Of a stretch of DNA of 64,000 bases, positions 22,040 through 32,858 are shown in pieces. The stretch's first letter is position 1, and every line of letters begins with the position of its first letter. The translations under genes were made by a program, and so were the position numbers. This DNA is from Chondrus crispus (lineage: Eukaryota > Rhodophyta > Florideophyceae > Gigartinales > Gigartinaceae), in assembly GCF_000350225.1 (NCBI RefSeq), contig NW_005179051.1:112732-176731 (forward strand), given 5' to 3'. The notes beneath the pieces were generated by a model. That model was not told the origin of the DNA. It ran no database searches and saw only the letters and a list, made by a program, of their open reading frames with translations.

Positions 22040-23213
22040 TGTATTATAGCGACTGAGTCTCCTCGCATGTACGTCCTTGCGAGTGTACCGAATGTCCTGT
22101 GAAACGAGCGTGTATCTAGGGTGGAGAGTTAGCACAACTGTGCATGGTCCGTAGAAGCGCGATTTGAAGGGGGGCCATTTCTCCACGGATCCCAGGGATG
22201 CTCCTTTGCCACCAGTATCTCCTTACCAACCCGAAACGTTACGTCCCAGCGCTTCCGTGGTGGGCTGATTTACATCGAGCATGACTTCTTTCTGCTCTTA
22301 CGGCCGCAACATGTATCAATTCCATGTTTCGATAGCTTAAGTTCGCCGTCGGGAATAAACGGAGCTGGTCGAGTAGTGTCATTCTAGGGGGAACACCGTA
22401 CAGTAACTAAAAGGGCGAAGAACCGCCGGCCGATGCTCTGCGGCGGTACCCATATTCCGCAGTCTGTATAGCGGCCTCCCATGTTGAGCTGCTCGACCCA
22501 AGACCGATAATGATCTTGCGTGCCGCTCGTTTAAGGGTTCCAATCATGCGCTCTGCGCGTCCATTCGGCATGGGTGCATAAGCAAGCACAATCTTCCACT
22601 CAATGCCATGCTTTTTCATGAGGTTCTCGAGTGTTGGTGTTGTGAAGCAAGTCGCATTATCTGAGACAATCCTACAGAGTGAACCGAAATTATAGATGAT
22701 CTCTTCCTCAATGAGCTTCACGACCTCTTCCGCGGTTGAAGTTTCAGTTGGCTTCGCAATTAGCCAGCCCGTGAGATGCTCGACGGCCACCAGCATGTAT
22801 CTCTTGCCGGAACCCGACTTTGATAGCGGCCCTGCAAAGTCCACAGGGAACGTGCTAAAAAGGGAAGTTATTGGGAAGTGTGACGTCGTCTTGTACTTGG
22901 AGAGAGTGGTCGCCTTTTGGCATCCCTCACACCTGCGGACATAACCAGACAGGTCTTTGTGGACCCCGGCCACCGATAGCGATCCAGCACAAACTTCCTT
23001 GTTTTCTGCAGGTCCCAATGGCCCAACTCGTCGTGGACGGCACGGACTATTTTTTACGAGCGTTTTGCGAAGGAATAGCGCGCAAGTCGTTCGGCGGAAG
23101 ATGTTTCCATCGTGCGTCAGGAACCGCTTGGCATTACGACGGTTCATTCGACGCTGTAGAGAGTCCAACTCTATCATGTCAACACCGCGTAGGTATTTGG
23201 CGATGTCTTTCAA
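22040..23213 (-). pseudogene. Integrase of the gypsy element
   Basis: The open part (22407-23213, 268 codons) has the HHCC zinc region (Cys-Glu-Gly-Cys-Gln-Lys near residue 96). The full DDE set is present: Val-Asp-Phe-Ala-Gly-Pro, Val-Ser-Asp-Asn-Ala-Thr and Asn-Gly-Arg-Ala-Glu-Arg. The catalytic acids are intact. A stop at 22407 interrupts it. Past that and a frame change, the C-terminal domain continues to about 22040 with Phe-Tyr-Gly-Pro-Cys-Thr-Val-Val and Val-His-Ala-Arg-Arg-Leu, the GPY/F-type end of gypsy integrases. No chromodomain was recognised after it. Confidence 0.85.
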
Positions 23214-23249
23214 ATGTGGCTCTAGGTCTAGAACGTCGACAGCCTGAAT

Positions 23250-24296
23250 CTAAGAATTGCAGACAAGGTCACCCTCGTCTTCCGGGTCTCCTCGCAGATT
23301 TCCTCCAACGCAAAGACGAGAAAGTGCGTCGGCGGCCTTGTTCTTGCTGCCCGGGCGATACTGCAGTTTGAACTCGTACTCGGCGAGAAAGTCCATCCAT
23401 CTAGCGAGGCGGCCATGAATATCCTTCTGCAAAGCGTACTGAAGGGCTTGGTGGTCAGTCACCAACATAAACTTCTGCGTAGATAACAAGTACACCCGAA
23501 ACTTCTTCAGCGCAAGTATAACAGCTAGAGCTTCACGCTCACATGCCGAGTAATTCTTTTCGGGATCGTTCATCGTACGACTCCCGTACTGAATAGAATG
23601 ATTTTCCATCATCCTTGCGCTGTGATAGCACAGCGCCAAAAGCAACCGACGAGGCATCAGTTTCGACCACAAACGACCTCTCGAAGTCCGGAAACGCTAG
23701 ACCCGGCGGAGAAGTCAGCATTAATTCCAGCTCCTCAAAAAGCCTTCTGCATTCCTGGAGTCCGTCAAAGGTCCTCTTCACGGAAGTCGCTGCATGTAGC
23801 GTTGCTGATATCTCCTCGAATCCGGGTATAAAGCGGCGGTAGTAGCCGGAAAGACAAAAAAAGCTGCGCAGCTCCGTGGTCTTGGTTGGCACCAGCTGCG
23901 GTTGGATAGCCCTGACCTTCTCCGGGCCCACCTTGATCCCTTGGGCACTCACAATTTGACCCAAAAAACGGGTCTGCGATTGTGCGAAACTACATTTTGA
24001 AATCTTGAGCTTCAGCCCGTTCCCACTGGCAATTCAGAATAATTCGGTTAGATGAGCGACGTGCTCGTCTATAGACTTCGAGAACACTACCACATCATCG
24101 AGACAAACAAGCACAAGACGAAGCTCACGAAATAGTTGATCCATCATCCTTTGAAACGTAGACGGTGCGGTGCGTTCATCAAACCAAAAGGCATCACTTC
24201 AAACTGGAAGGTTCCATAACGACAGACGAAAGTTGTTTTCTCCTTACAGCTTTCTGCCATCCGGACTTTCCAGTAGCCAGAGAACAAATCGAGAGT
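23250..24296 (-). pseudogene. Reverse transcriptase (C-terminal part) and RNase H of the gypsy element
   Basis: Immediately left of the pogo insertion the frame resumes with Leu-Asp-Leu-Phe-Ser-Gly-Tyr-Trp. The polymerase box reads Cys-Leu-Asp-Asp (about 24100), with Cys where Tyr is usual. The connection domain has Phe-Leu-Gly-Gln-Ile-Val-Ser and Leu-Ser-Gly-Tyr-Tyr-Arg-Arg-Phe-Ile. RNase H follows with Glu-Thr-Asp-Ala-Ser and ends in Lys-Ala-Ala-Asp-Ala-Leu-Ser-Arg. A stop near 23250 separates it from integrase. Confidence 0.85.
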
Positions 24297-24297
24297 A

Positions 24298-26505
24298 CAC
24301 CCTAGTAATGTATTTAGTGTAACCCATACTATTTCTCAGGCCCTGATTTGGGGACGGTCTGCACAAATTAGTGCCACACACATTATTTGTGGGCATACAC
24401 TATTATAGGGGCCGGGGTATTTACTGTGTGTGACACTATATGAAAACTACCTATTTAGTGTATGTCGGTGCAAAAAGGCTAGGAGCCTCTTGGAGCTCAG
24501 ATGCAATCGCATTCAACTGTCTAAATCCTCCGTTGACCTTAGGGGTTCATCGGCTGACTCCCCGTTGTCTTCAACTTCATCTCCATTCACCGGCGCTCCG
24601 TCAAAATTGTCCCGATACTTGTTGATTATTTCCTGCAAGCGTGGAAAAAGCTGCCTCTCCTCCCATTTTCCATTCAGATTAGTGCCGAGCCCACAACTAA
24701 CCATATCCTTTCGAGCAAAGCTAATACCGTCTTTATCTCTCTGGACGTTCACATCACGGACTGAGTCTGCGGCAAGCTTCATAAAAAATTTCTTTCCAGG
24801 GTTAGCAAGCTTCCCAGAAGCGTTATCTCCTACACTGCATAGTCCCTCGTCAATCATGGTCAGCTTGTGATCGTCCCAACGACGACGCCAAGCCGTCTTA
24901 AATTTTTTGAATTACAAAAGAGTCCGCGGGCTGGACTAAATCAGTTGCATTCTTTGGGACGAACCGTACTTCTGTGTTAATAGATCCCAAGGCTGACTTG
25001 ATTTCGTCTGTGATAGCATGACCACTGCAGTTGTCCATGTACAAAACGCGTCGTCGTCCACCGGGAAGCGGCGATATGGCCCTCGGTTCCTTGAGCCACT
25101 GTGCCATCACAATTCGGTCTATCCAGCATTTTGGTCCCGACCTGTAGGACACCCCAGGTACATTGTCAGGGAGACCACGGATTGGGTAATTGCGTAGGGC
25201 GTTCTGAAATATTAGGAACGGCGGACAGATTTCCGCTCGTGACCCTCCAGAGATCAACACCATCATAGTCATACCAACGTCACTCGAGACCACATCAGCA
25301 TATTTGACATCTTGATCACCACGTAACGAAAGCGTTTTATGATCGTCCATGTTAATGACAAAATGTGTTTCGTCTGCATTAAACACATCCTCATCATACA
25401 ATGAGCCAGTATTAAATTCACGGCAGAGTGATCCGAGGTGATATGCTACTTCACGTTTGATAAACTCTTGCTTCTGTAGAGACACGAGGAGTTTGCCAGT
25501 CTGTGCCCGGGATACAATTCCGTGGGACTGCATGAAGCCCTGCACCCTTCGGGGTGTGACGTGACTGCGTATGAAGTTTCCAGAACGAGGCTCCACCATT
25601 CCGGAGTGGTACTGCTCAGATGTCGAGTTATCTACTAGTCGGAGGGCAAGACGATGAAGCAGATGTTTGTTGAATTTTACCCCGACCTTGCGAAGACGTC
25701 CGAATTCCGAAAGTAGGTCTGCATAGAGATGAACAACCCATGCACTCCTCTTGCGACCACGTCCAGACCTAGCCTTAATGTTGTGCCTTCGGATACTCTG
25801 AGCAGTCGGTCGAACAAAGGCGTTGCCATTCCTTCTGGTATTGGCCCCTTGTTCCGCGAGAATATTGTTGCGTGCTGCCCAGTATCTGCTGGCACGAGTG
25901 AGGTTTGCGTTGGGCGTACCGCGAAAATATTGGGGAAATTGACGCACAGACTTGGATGCTATTCGGCTTTCTCCATTGGCAGAGGCGTCATTTTGCATCC
26001 ATCTCACAATCTTGGCGCACTGGGTTTTGGTCAAGACATTCTGGATTGCACGACGAGGGTTGGCGTTTGTGTGGGAGTCGCTGGTTCCATTTTGAGAAGC
26101 ACTTGTGGGCTGTTGTGCGCAACAGTAAATTCGCCGGGTGCTGTAGCGGAAGGGGGGCTTGCATCGGACAGACATTGGCTGTTGATGCGTCTTTGCAGTG
26201 CTGCGATGATCGGGGAAGCCTTGAGCATGTTGAGATCAACGAATGTTGGTCAGAAAGAGCAGCGAAGTCCGCTGGAAGTTATATACTGTATTTTGATTAC
26301 GTCATGCGCAGGAGCAAAGAGACGGCGGCGGCCGGCGCCGCAAAGCTGCCATAAATTATTTAAGAAGCACACGTGTAGCGATAAATCCGAAACACATACA
26401 CTATTTGCCCCGGCCCTGAAGTTTCTTTCGCCCTAATTGGTGTGTCACACACTAATACCGGACATACACTAATTTTTCACGTACTCTAAATACAGTACTG
26501 GGGTG
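24298..26505 (-). mobile_element. Pogo-like (Tc1/mariner superfamily) DNA transposon nested in the gypsy element
   Basis: Terminal inverted repeats of about 25 bp start cacccYagta and match with three mismatches. A TA dinucleotide flanks each end (24296-24297 and 26506-26507). Removing the 2208 bp and one TA rejoins the Val-Phe-Thr-Thr-Leu-Asp-Leu motif of the gypsy reverse transcriptase in frame, which proves the boundaries. It carries one transposase gene on its minus strand. Confidence 0.93.
24513..26175 (-). pseudogene. Pogo-like DDE transposase, frameshifted
   Basis: 425 codons (26175 to 24898) start MSVRCKPPF. They include basic DNA-binding helices in the first 170 residues, Asn-Ala-Asp-Glu-Thr-His-Phe with the first Asp (about residue 268), Met-Asp-Asn-Cys-Ser-Gly-His with the second Asp (about 380), and Pro-Lys-Asn-Ala-Thr-Asp-Leu-Val-Gln-Pro-Ala-Asp with the third. 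It stops right after Gln-Lys-Ile. One nucleotide over, Phe-Lys-Thr-Ala-Trp-Arg-Arg-Arg-Trp continues into the C-terminal part (24513-24857). A single extra base in the AAAAAATTT run explains the break, so the gene is one step from intact. Full length would be about 550 residues. Confidence 0.85.
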
Positions 26506-27076
26506 TAGTGAACACTTTGCTTCCCTCCAGGTCATCGAAAATCTCCTCTATCTTTGGCAATGGCCAGCGGTCGGCTTTTATCTGTAGATTAAGGGTTCGG
26601 CAGTAGACACAGAACCGATTCTTGCCGTCTTTCTTTGCCACAATGACAATTGGAAACGACCAGGCCGAAACATACGGCGTGATTATTCCGGCTTTGAGCA
26701 TCTTGTTGATTTCTTCACGAATGATTTCGTTGTGGCGCGGAGGTAGTCTTCGTGCCGTATGCGTGATAGAGGACGAATCCTCTAACTCAAATGAGTGTGT
26801 GGTGGGAACATCGGCCGGCCTTAAGTCATCAAGTGAGTAAGCGGCGATACGTGATTCCTTGATCGATTCACGAAGACGCTTCCTTGCCTCTGCAGTCAAG
26901 TGGCTCAACTTCTGCGACAGCAGGGCAAAATGGGCCTCCTCGGGGCTGTATTCGAGCTTTACTTCGCCCTCCATGCTAGACGAAGGGTCTTCCTTCCAAT
27001 GCTCTGGTATGATGTCCTCAAGGGCAATCTCGTCAGCACCCGCGGCTTGTATCTGCAGACGCCGGTATGAAGCCAA
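26486..27076 (-). pseudogene. Reverse transcriptase, N-terminal part, of the gypsy element
   Basis: This frame ends in the pogo terminal repeat. It holds a linker and then Phe-Pro-Ile-Val-Ile-Val-Ala-Lys-Lys-Asp-Gly-Lys-Asn-Arg-Phe-Cys-Val, Trp-Pro-Leu-Pro-Lys-Ile-Glu-Glu and Lys-Val-Phe-Thr-Thr, which are the fingers and palm of a Ty3/gypsy reverse transcriptase. It continues on the other side of the transposon at 24296. Confidence 0.85.
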
Positions 27077-27249
27077 CTATGCAATATCAGGTTCGAAAGG
27101 TATCTCATCACGAACTGCTAGGACCAGTCCACGTCCACTTGCGGAGGAAGAGTCGAGGGCGGCGTCACTGTCCGACTTGAAATCCTCGCTATCCGTCGAC
27201 GACCCTGATAACTCCCTTTTCTCTACTTCCATCTCCAATCCTAGCTTCA

Positions 27250-27660
27250 TGGTCTGTTATCCAATAGTAATCTGCACGTGCTGTTTCCCCACATCATTAC
27301 ACGCTTGAAGTTTCTCTTGCGAAGGAAGTCCAATGATCAGATCGAAGGGTGTGGCTTCTACAACGAAGTAGTCGAGGTTGACGGTGAGTTCGCCAAAAGA
27401 CGTAGGGACCTGTAGCAAGGCCCCAATGCATGGAGCATTACCCCCGTCTGCTACCGTAATCCTCTTCTTACTAGGTTGGGGCGTAAGACAGAGCTTGGAG
27501 ACGAGCTGCGGGGAAATGAGATTCGGTACTGCACCCTAGTCAAGCAGAGCCTGCGCCTCAGTGCCGTACAGACGGACGGTCACGGACCTCAGCCTCTTAG
27601 GCCTCGTGTAAACATGACCTGCATAGGCACGGGTAAGATTTCTTTGCCTAGAGAAAAAGC
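27250..27660 (-). pseudogene. Aspartic protease of the gypsy element, nonsense in the catalytic triad
   Basis: Minus-strand translation gives Ala-Leu-Leu-Asp-stop-Gly-Ala-Val-Pro-Asn-Leu-Ile-Ser, then Thr-Val-Ala-Asp-Gly-Gly and Phe-Asp-Leu-Ile-Ile-Gly-Leu, the standard retropepsin layout. The stop (27536-27538, TAG on the minus strand) sits at the Ser/Thr of Asp-Ser/Thr-Gly, one base away from a Ser codon. Otherwise the domain is well kept. Confidence 0.75.
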
Positions 27661-27667
27661 GACCGAT

Positions 27668-28939
27668 TTATATCTTTGTAGCCTCCGCATATCCACGGAT
27701 TAGCTTGCCAAACGTCAATACAGACGATGCATTTGCTAGTTTCGCGATGACATTGTACTTCTCGACATGCTCCTGAAAAGCAGCCTTTTTAGTTGTCTTC
27801 TTACCAGCCTTCTTTCTACGAGTCCTTATTTGGCCTGCGAGTAAGGGCGGAAGGGCACCTGCCCCTTGACCTAGCCCTGCCGTTGTAGGCGGGTTCAGAA
27901 GGTGGGGGATCGCAGCCTTGTCCTGCGTGCGACGCTGCTTCGGGCGCTCTTCGCCTTCAGCGTTACGCTTAGAGGCAGCCATCATATCCTCTTCCTTTGT
28001 CTCTGCAGTGTAGGGGACCCGCCTCGAGCTTGGGCTATCTTTAGCGATGGGGGCAGCCTTGGTCTGGGGCCAGCTCCTGGACAGCGGAGCCTTGGCCCTC
28101 GACCAGCAGCTTTCTTCTCCGTGACCAAGCTTCCCACAACTGGGACAGTGTGTATCACGGTAAGGGTTGGACGGACACGTAGTCGCACCATGCTCGAAAT
28201 CATTGCAGAAAGAGCAGGTAAGAGTGTCGAAGGATGACTGGCCCGCATTATTCTTTTTCATCAAAAGAGAGAGCTCGGACAACTTGTCTGCCAGCATGTC
28301 TACTTTTTCCTCGACCTTACTTGAAAGTTGCAAACGGTCAGGGCGTTGTAAAATGCTTTTCCGGGCAACGTAATGTGGCTGGGACATCGATTGTACAGCA
28401 AAAAATGCCATGCCTCCACCATCGAATTCTTGGATTGCCTTACGAAGCTCTCCCTAAGTACCTGGTGCCCGGTACAATACGAACTGAACGACATCGGTGT
28501 GCTCCATGACCGCGTTTTGTAGCAGCCCAATATTAGCCTCGGAGTTAAACGCCGCCTTGTCGAAACAGCGGTCCATCTCGTTCAGCGATCCCTGCAGGTC
28601 GCTTTGATTCAAACGGATGGAGACTGCTCGACGAATGTGTTCTTCTGGTCCGGCAACAGACTCGAAGCGGTCTATGCCGGCCTTCGTAACGGCATGATAG
28701 TCACCAGCGTCGTCCGTCAGCTTGCCATTACGGCTGTAGGTGTCGTAATAAAACTCAAGGACATCACCTCGCAGGTATCATAACAGTTCTCCAGCGTTGT
28801 CTTCATCGGATTTTCCTCGCATCACGACATTCTCATAGACGAAGAAGAACTTAGCAACATCTGCTTCGTGCTTACCGTCAAACGCCAGCCTCGAGGAGCT
28901 CGCCTGACTGTCGGCGTCGGCCCTCCACAAGAGTACCAT
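27668..28939 (-). pseudogene. Gag of the gypsy element
   Basis: The start codon at 28939 is formed at the LTR/primer-site junction. The N-terminal region runs through MVLLWRADADSQ and Phe-Asp-Gly-Lys-His-Glu-Ala-Asp to a capsid-like helical domain with two nonsense codons (about 28779 and 28455). The intact C-terminal part (27668-28411) has two zinc-binding groups: Cys-Ser-Phe-Cys-x4-His-x4-Cys, then Cys-Pro-Ser-Cys-Gly-Lys-Leu-Gly-His-x4-Cys. It ends in a Lys/Arg-rich tail. Typical of Ty3/gypsy nucleocapsid. Confidence 0.8.
28922..28938 (-). other. Primer binding site of the gypsy element
   Basis: Directly after the LTR's terminal CA, the minus strand reads TGGTACTCTTGTGGAGG. A site starting TGG pairs with the CCA end of a tRNA; I cannot say which tRNA. 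The last base of the LTR and the first two of this site form the gag ATG. Confidence 0.6.
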
Positions 28940-29171
28940 GCTGTATGGTAAAGGCGTCAGTGGTCTTTTTATTATTTTCCTCTCCCTCTCTGTCGTAATC
29001 TGTCTGTATGTGGCTGCCTCCTCCGTGCTTCCACCTTTTCCCTCCCGCTTTTATCGCAGCCGAACTTCCACTTGCAAGCCCACGCAGACACATCTAGAAG
29101 CGCTCCGAAATTATTCTAAAATTTGGTCTAAAATTTGGTGTAAAAATTCAGTGCATCACTTAGGGTTCACA
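28939..29171 (-). repeat. 5' LTR of the gypsy element
   Basis: 233 bp, same length as the 3' LTR and about 92-93 % alike by eye. It contains a repeated ctaaaatttgg motif near the U3 end. Confidence 0.9.
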
Positions 29172-29176
29172 CGGTT

Positions 29177-29338
29177 TTTGCAATTTTACCGTATGATCGG
29201 TATACAGATCAACTCAAAGTAGGGATATGAGGACTGACGGACAGCAAGGACAGACTGTCCGTATCACAGTCTGTCCACAACAGTATTTAGGAGACGCGAC
29301 GGCGACGACGAGTAAAGACCACCCCGTGAAGATTACGA
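29177..29338. other. Short spacer between the gypsy element and copia element B
   Basis: Holds the third copy of the tgatc...gatca palindromic motif (29194-29212) and a perfect 10-bp inverted repeat, ggacagactg with a 9-nt loop (29248-29257 and 29267-29276). No gene. Confidence 0.6.
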
Positions 29339-29343
29339 TTCAT

Positions 29344-29532
29344 GGTGGTGCAGGAACGATAGCCTCGTCTTTACTCGTGATCTGTCTTCCTCCACACTAA
29401 GTCTAGCAGTCTCACTCCGTCGTCGGTGGATCATGGTACGTGTATTATGTGTGCTATGTGTCCACGTGTATGGGTATCATCACCGGTGGGCATGAGCGCC
29501 GCAGCGACTGCGCTGTTATGGGTATCATCACA
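29344..29532 (-). repeat. 3' LTR of element B, 189 bp
   Basis: About 48 bp longer than the 5' LTR. The extra part lies between two copies of the 15-bp repeat tatgggtatcatcac (29469-29483 and 29517-29531). Next to it on the internal side is the purine tract gacagggggag on the minus strand. Confidence 0.88.
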
Positions 29533-29607
29533 CTCCCCCTGTCGCTGTGGCGCGATGCCTCGTGTGCTTTGTGCATGGGGCAGGGGGGGTGGGGTGCAGA
29601 CTTTTAG

Positions 29608-30321
29608 CTACTTTGTGAGTTTGGTGAATGGCGCGGGTGTGAATGGCTTTGTGAGGATGTCTGCGAGCATGTCGTTGGTGGATACATGCTTGATGTGGAT
29701 CGCTTTTTGTTTCGTTTGATGTGCGAGATAGTGGTGGCGGAGGTCTATGAACTTTCGGCGTTTCGTGGGGCCACTGTTTTTGGCTACACGTATGGCCGAT
29801 TGGTTGTCGATATGGAACGGTGTTTGTCCTGGGGGGAGCATGTCAATGTCTTTGAGGAGTCTTCGTATCCGTGTCGTCTGTTGAGCTGCTGCTGTGGCAG
29901 CTATGTATTCAGCCTCACATGTTGATGGGACTGTTATTGTTTGCTTCATTGATCCCCAGCATATTGGCGTTTCGTTGTAGAGATGGACCATTCTAGATAT
30001 GGATTTCCTGTTGGTGACATCCGCGGCAAAATCTGCGTCGCTGTACGTTTCGAGAAGGCTGGGGAGAGCGGTTGTGTTCTCGTTGTGTTTTCCGGCTTTA
30101 TAGAGCAATCCATGGTACTGTGTGTGTTTGAGGTATCGGATTAGCCCTTTGAGTGCGTTCCAGTGCCGGGTGGTGGGGCATTTGGCTGCGACTGATAACC
30201 TATTTGCCACGAAGTATATATCTGGTCGGGTTGAATCTGCTATGTACCTTATGTCTCCTAGCAGCTGCTGATATATCTTTTGTGATTTTTGGCATTGGTT
30301 CGTCATCCTCTGTGGGTCCAT
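29608..30321 (-). pseudogene. RNase H and C-terminal reverse transcriptase of element B
   Basis: 237 codons: Ser-Thr-Arg-Pro-Asp-Ile-Tyr-Phe (the linker after the polymerase), Tyr-Ser-Asp-Ala-Asp-Phe-Ala with the first acids, Ser-Thr-Cys-Glu-Ala-Glu-Tyr-Ile-Ala with the Glu, His-Ile-Asp-Asn-Gln-Ser-Ala, and Asp-Ile-Leu-Thr-Lys-Pro at the end. All RNase H acids are present. It overlaps the preceding frame, so a frameshift joins them. Confidence 0.85.
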
Positions 30322-30958
30322 GGAGTGCCGTGTTGCTGTTGTATGGCGTGGGTTTGCTGTTGCACATGTCCATTTCTGCCTTTTTGACCACGTACTGTAT
30401 GGCGTTGGGTTGTGACGGGTGGATCGCTCCGTCTGGGAATTTTTTGATTGTCCATCCTAGGAGTTGTGCTGGTTCTCCAAGTTGTTTGATGTTGTATGCT
30501 GTGGTGGGGATGGCGGTAACTTTTTTTTGGAGCTGTTTGGACGTGCTGATTACCATGAAGTCGTCCATGCTAACAGATATTATGATTATGTGGTGGGGTG
30601 TGCGTCCGTGAAACAGGCACATGTTTGCTTCCGATTGGGTGAATTTGTGCTGGTGTAGCAGCTTGAAGACCGCACTGATGTATGTTGGTCCTGCTCCTGG
30701 GGTGCTGTAGATATTCTTGTGGAGCTTTCCCACTTTGTGTTGATGTTTGAATGACCCGTCAAACCTCGGCTGTTGGCGTACGTATACTGGTTTGCGTCCT
30801 GAGTGGTCGAACTTGTCATGGAGGTAGGCTGCTTTAATGTCAATATGCTCGATGTGCATGTTGAATGATGCCGCCAATGCAAAGAGGAGGCGGACAGTTG
30901 TTTTGTCTGCCATGTATGTCGTCGTTTTCTCAGGGTCGAAGTGTACGTGCGGTATCAT
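30200..30958 (-). pseudogene. Reverse transcriptase of element B
   Basis: 252 codons with Ile-Asp-Ile-Lys-Ala-Ala-Tyr-Leu (first catalytic Asp region), Pro-Val-Tyr-Val-Arg-Gln, and a polymerase box that reads Ser-Met-Asp-Asp, flanked as Val-Ser-Met-Asp-Asp-Phe. Copia enzymes normally have Tyr-Val-Asp-Asp. Then come Gln-Leu-Leu-Gly-Trp-Thr-Ile and Gln-Pro-Asn-Ala-Ile. The same Ser-Met-Asp-Asp is present in element A. Confidence 0.85.
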
Positions 30959-30988
30959 TTTGTCCCCTCTTGCTGAGCATCGTGCCTT

Positions 30989-32145
30989 TCATTCGGTGAT
31001 CTCCACTTGTTCGTTTCTTTTGTAGCGGTACCCCATGGTCAGCCGTATTGGTTTGGTCTGTTTGGGGATTTGTGTTGGGGGTAGCCATAGTACAACTTTG
31101 TTGTTGTCCAGATTGTCGAGCTCTTTGTTGTGGGCCTTTTCCCACATATGTGCATCTGGGTAGTTTCTTGCCTGGCCGTGGTGCATGGGGGCCGGGGATG
31201 TGGCATTGGTTTTTTTTGGTGTTGGCTGGGGTGTGAATGTTTTAAAGAGGACGTGGACGTTGTGTGTGGGGTCTAACTCTTTGTGGTATGCCTTGAAATC
31301 AACGGTTCGGATGCGTCGTGTCTTGCCATCATGTGTGTTGATGACCATGACGTGTTGGGGGTCTGTGGCGTAGAGGTATCGCACCGTGAGTGCTCGTGCA
31401 TGAAGCTTGCGTACCACTGTTTTGCTGGTGATGTTCGGGACATGTCCCAATTGTCCAAAGATCATGTATTGTGGTACAGCGGGTTTGTGGCCATGCCATA
31501 CGGTGGTTGGGATTTCTCCGGTGCCAAGGTGGAGAGTGTGGTTGTATTTGAATGCCGCGTCCTTGATTGCGTCTTCCCAGTGGTGGTCCGGCAGGCCGCT
31601 GTGGTGGAGTGACGCCCTTGTTGCGTTCATGATTGTGCGATTTACTCTTTCGGCTATTCCGTTTTCTTGGGGCGGATAGGGGACTGTGGTGGTATGCTGT
31701 ACGCCGTTGGCTTTGTACACTTCTTTGGTGTGGCTTGCTAGGTACTCTTTACATTATCAGTGTGTAGTTTACGTGGTTTTGGGTACGGTCCTTTGTTCAG
31801 GTGCGACAGGACATTGTCGAGATGTTCTGGAGCTTGGTCGCGTTTTTGGAGGAACGTGATAATGAGGTATCTGGAGTTGGTGTCTATGACGGTCATAAAG
31901 TATTGGTTGCCTTGTCTTGATGGTGTGGGGAATGGGCCACATATATCGCTGCTAAGGGCTTCTCCCGTCTTGTATCGGTGTTGCTTTCGACGGTGGCGAG
32001 CAGGGTGGAGTTTCGCTTTGGCACAGCTTGTGCATGTTATTATGGGGGTGTCTTGGCAAGGGCTTTGGGGAGGTTTGGTATGAATTTCCGTTTTGCCATT
32101 TGCTGGAGCGTGGATGGTCTGATGTGGTTGAAGACCATGGGTCAA
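30989..32145 (-). pseudogene. Integrase of element B
   Basis: Two frames: 31738-32145 has Cys-Thr-Ser-Cys-Ala-Lys-Ala-Lys (zinc half-site), Ser-Asp-Ile-Cys-Gly-Pro with the first Asp, and Asp-Thr-Asn-Ser-Arg-Tyr. After a frame change, 30989-31720 has Thr-Val-Pro-Tyr-Pro-Pro-Gln-Glu-Asn-Gly-Ile-Ala-Glu-Arg with the Glu. It then has Phe-Gly-Gln-Leu-Gly and the hinge Lys-Glu-Leu-Asp-Asn-Leu-Asp that begins reverse transcriptase. The second Asp (His-Thr-Asp-Asn) is present at the end of the first fragment. Confidence 0.8.
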
Positions 32146-32858
32146 TGGTGGTGCTCATGCTGTGTTTTGGCATTGAAAGTGTCAGGGGGGGTTGGGACTT
32201 GGTTGTGCTGCCTCTGCATTGGGATTGGCTTTCCGATTGTGTGGGGGGTACTAATTCGGGGGCGGGGTGCTGCAGTGCGTGAGGGAGGTGCGGCCGTTGG
32301 TGGTGCACGTTGCTTGGTGGGTTCTGGTAGCGTTCTCCTTTTTGTCTTTGTCCTCTGGTGCGGCATCACTCTTGTAGCCAGTGTGCGGGGGTTATGGTGT
32401 GCCACATTGAGGTCGTATAGGCCTTTTCTGTACTGTGCGGTGGCTACAACTGTCGGGGGTTTTGCTTTTGTGTTTATCACATGTGCTGTGTTGTGGTAGA
32501 AGGTGACTGCTCCCCACTGTGCTGCTATATCATGGACTGATAGGAGGTTCTTTTTGATGTGCGGATTCGATATGGCTGGTAGGTTAAGCCATTTGTTCTT
32601 GGTCGTCCGTATCTGTATCGTGCCGTGGTGTGTCGCAGGGGGGGTTATTGACGTCGCCGTGTTAGTTCGGATTTTTTGTTTGAGGGGACGCATGGTCTTG
32701 GTTGGCCGTATGACGTGTGATGGGTTTGCTCCGGAGTCCAGTGCGAATTTCCTACCATGGCCGTTGCCATCCAGGTAATGTGGGCTTGACTGTGAGTTGT
32801 ATAGGTGCTTGTTGTCTTCCTGTTCATTCGTGATGGTGGCCGCGTTACCCCTTGCCAA
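32142..32858 (-). pseudogene. Protease and pre-integrase of element B
   Basis: 238 codons with Lys-Phe-Ala-Leu-Asp-Ser-Gly-Ala-Asn-Pro-Ser-His-Val, the copia protease active site, intact. Later comes Asn-Leu-Leu-Ser-Val-His-Asp-Ile-Ala, then Tyr-Arg-Lys-Gly-Leu-Tyr-Asp-Leu-Asn leading to the pre-integrase domain, whose remaining part is in another frame (31952-32308). Confidence 0.8.

Larger units (their letters stand above)
20144..29171 (-). mobile_element. Complete Ty3/gypsy retrotransposon with antisense accessory module
   Basis: Two 233-bp LTRs (20144-20376 and 28939-29171), both TG...CA, enclose gag, protease, reverse transcriptase, RNase H and integrase in Ty3/gypsy order on the minus strand. 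The target duplication cggtt is perfect (20139-20143 and 29172-29176). The LTRs differ at about 17-18 sites (7-8 %), so the insertion is not young. It contains a 2208-bp pogo-like transposon in its reverse transcriptase. Between integrase and the 3' LTR is a 1.6-kb region coding on the opposite strand. Confidence 0.92.

Noticed and set aside
24890-24905. Programmed +1 frameshift in the pogo transposase
   Set aside because: The CAAAAAATTTAAG context lacks a known +1 signal and relatives of this family use one frame, so a one-base insertion is simpler.
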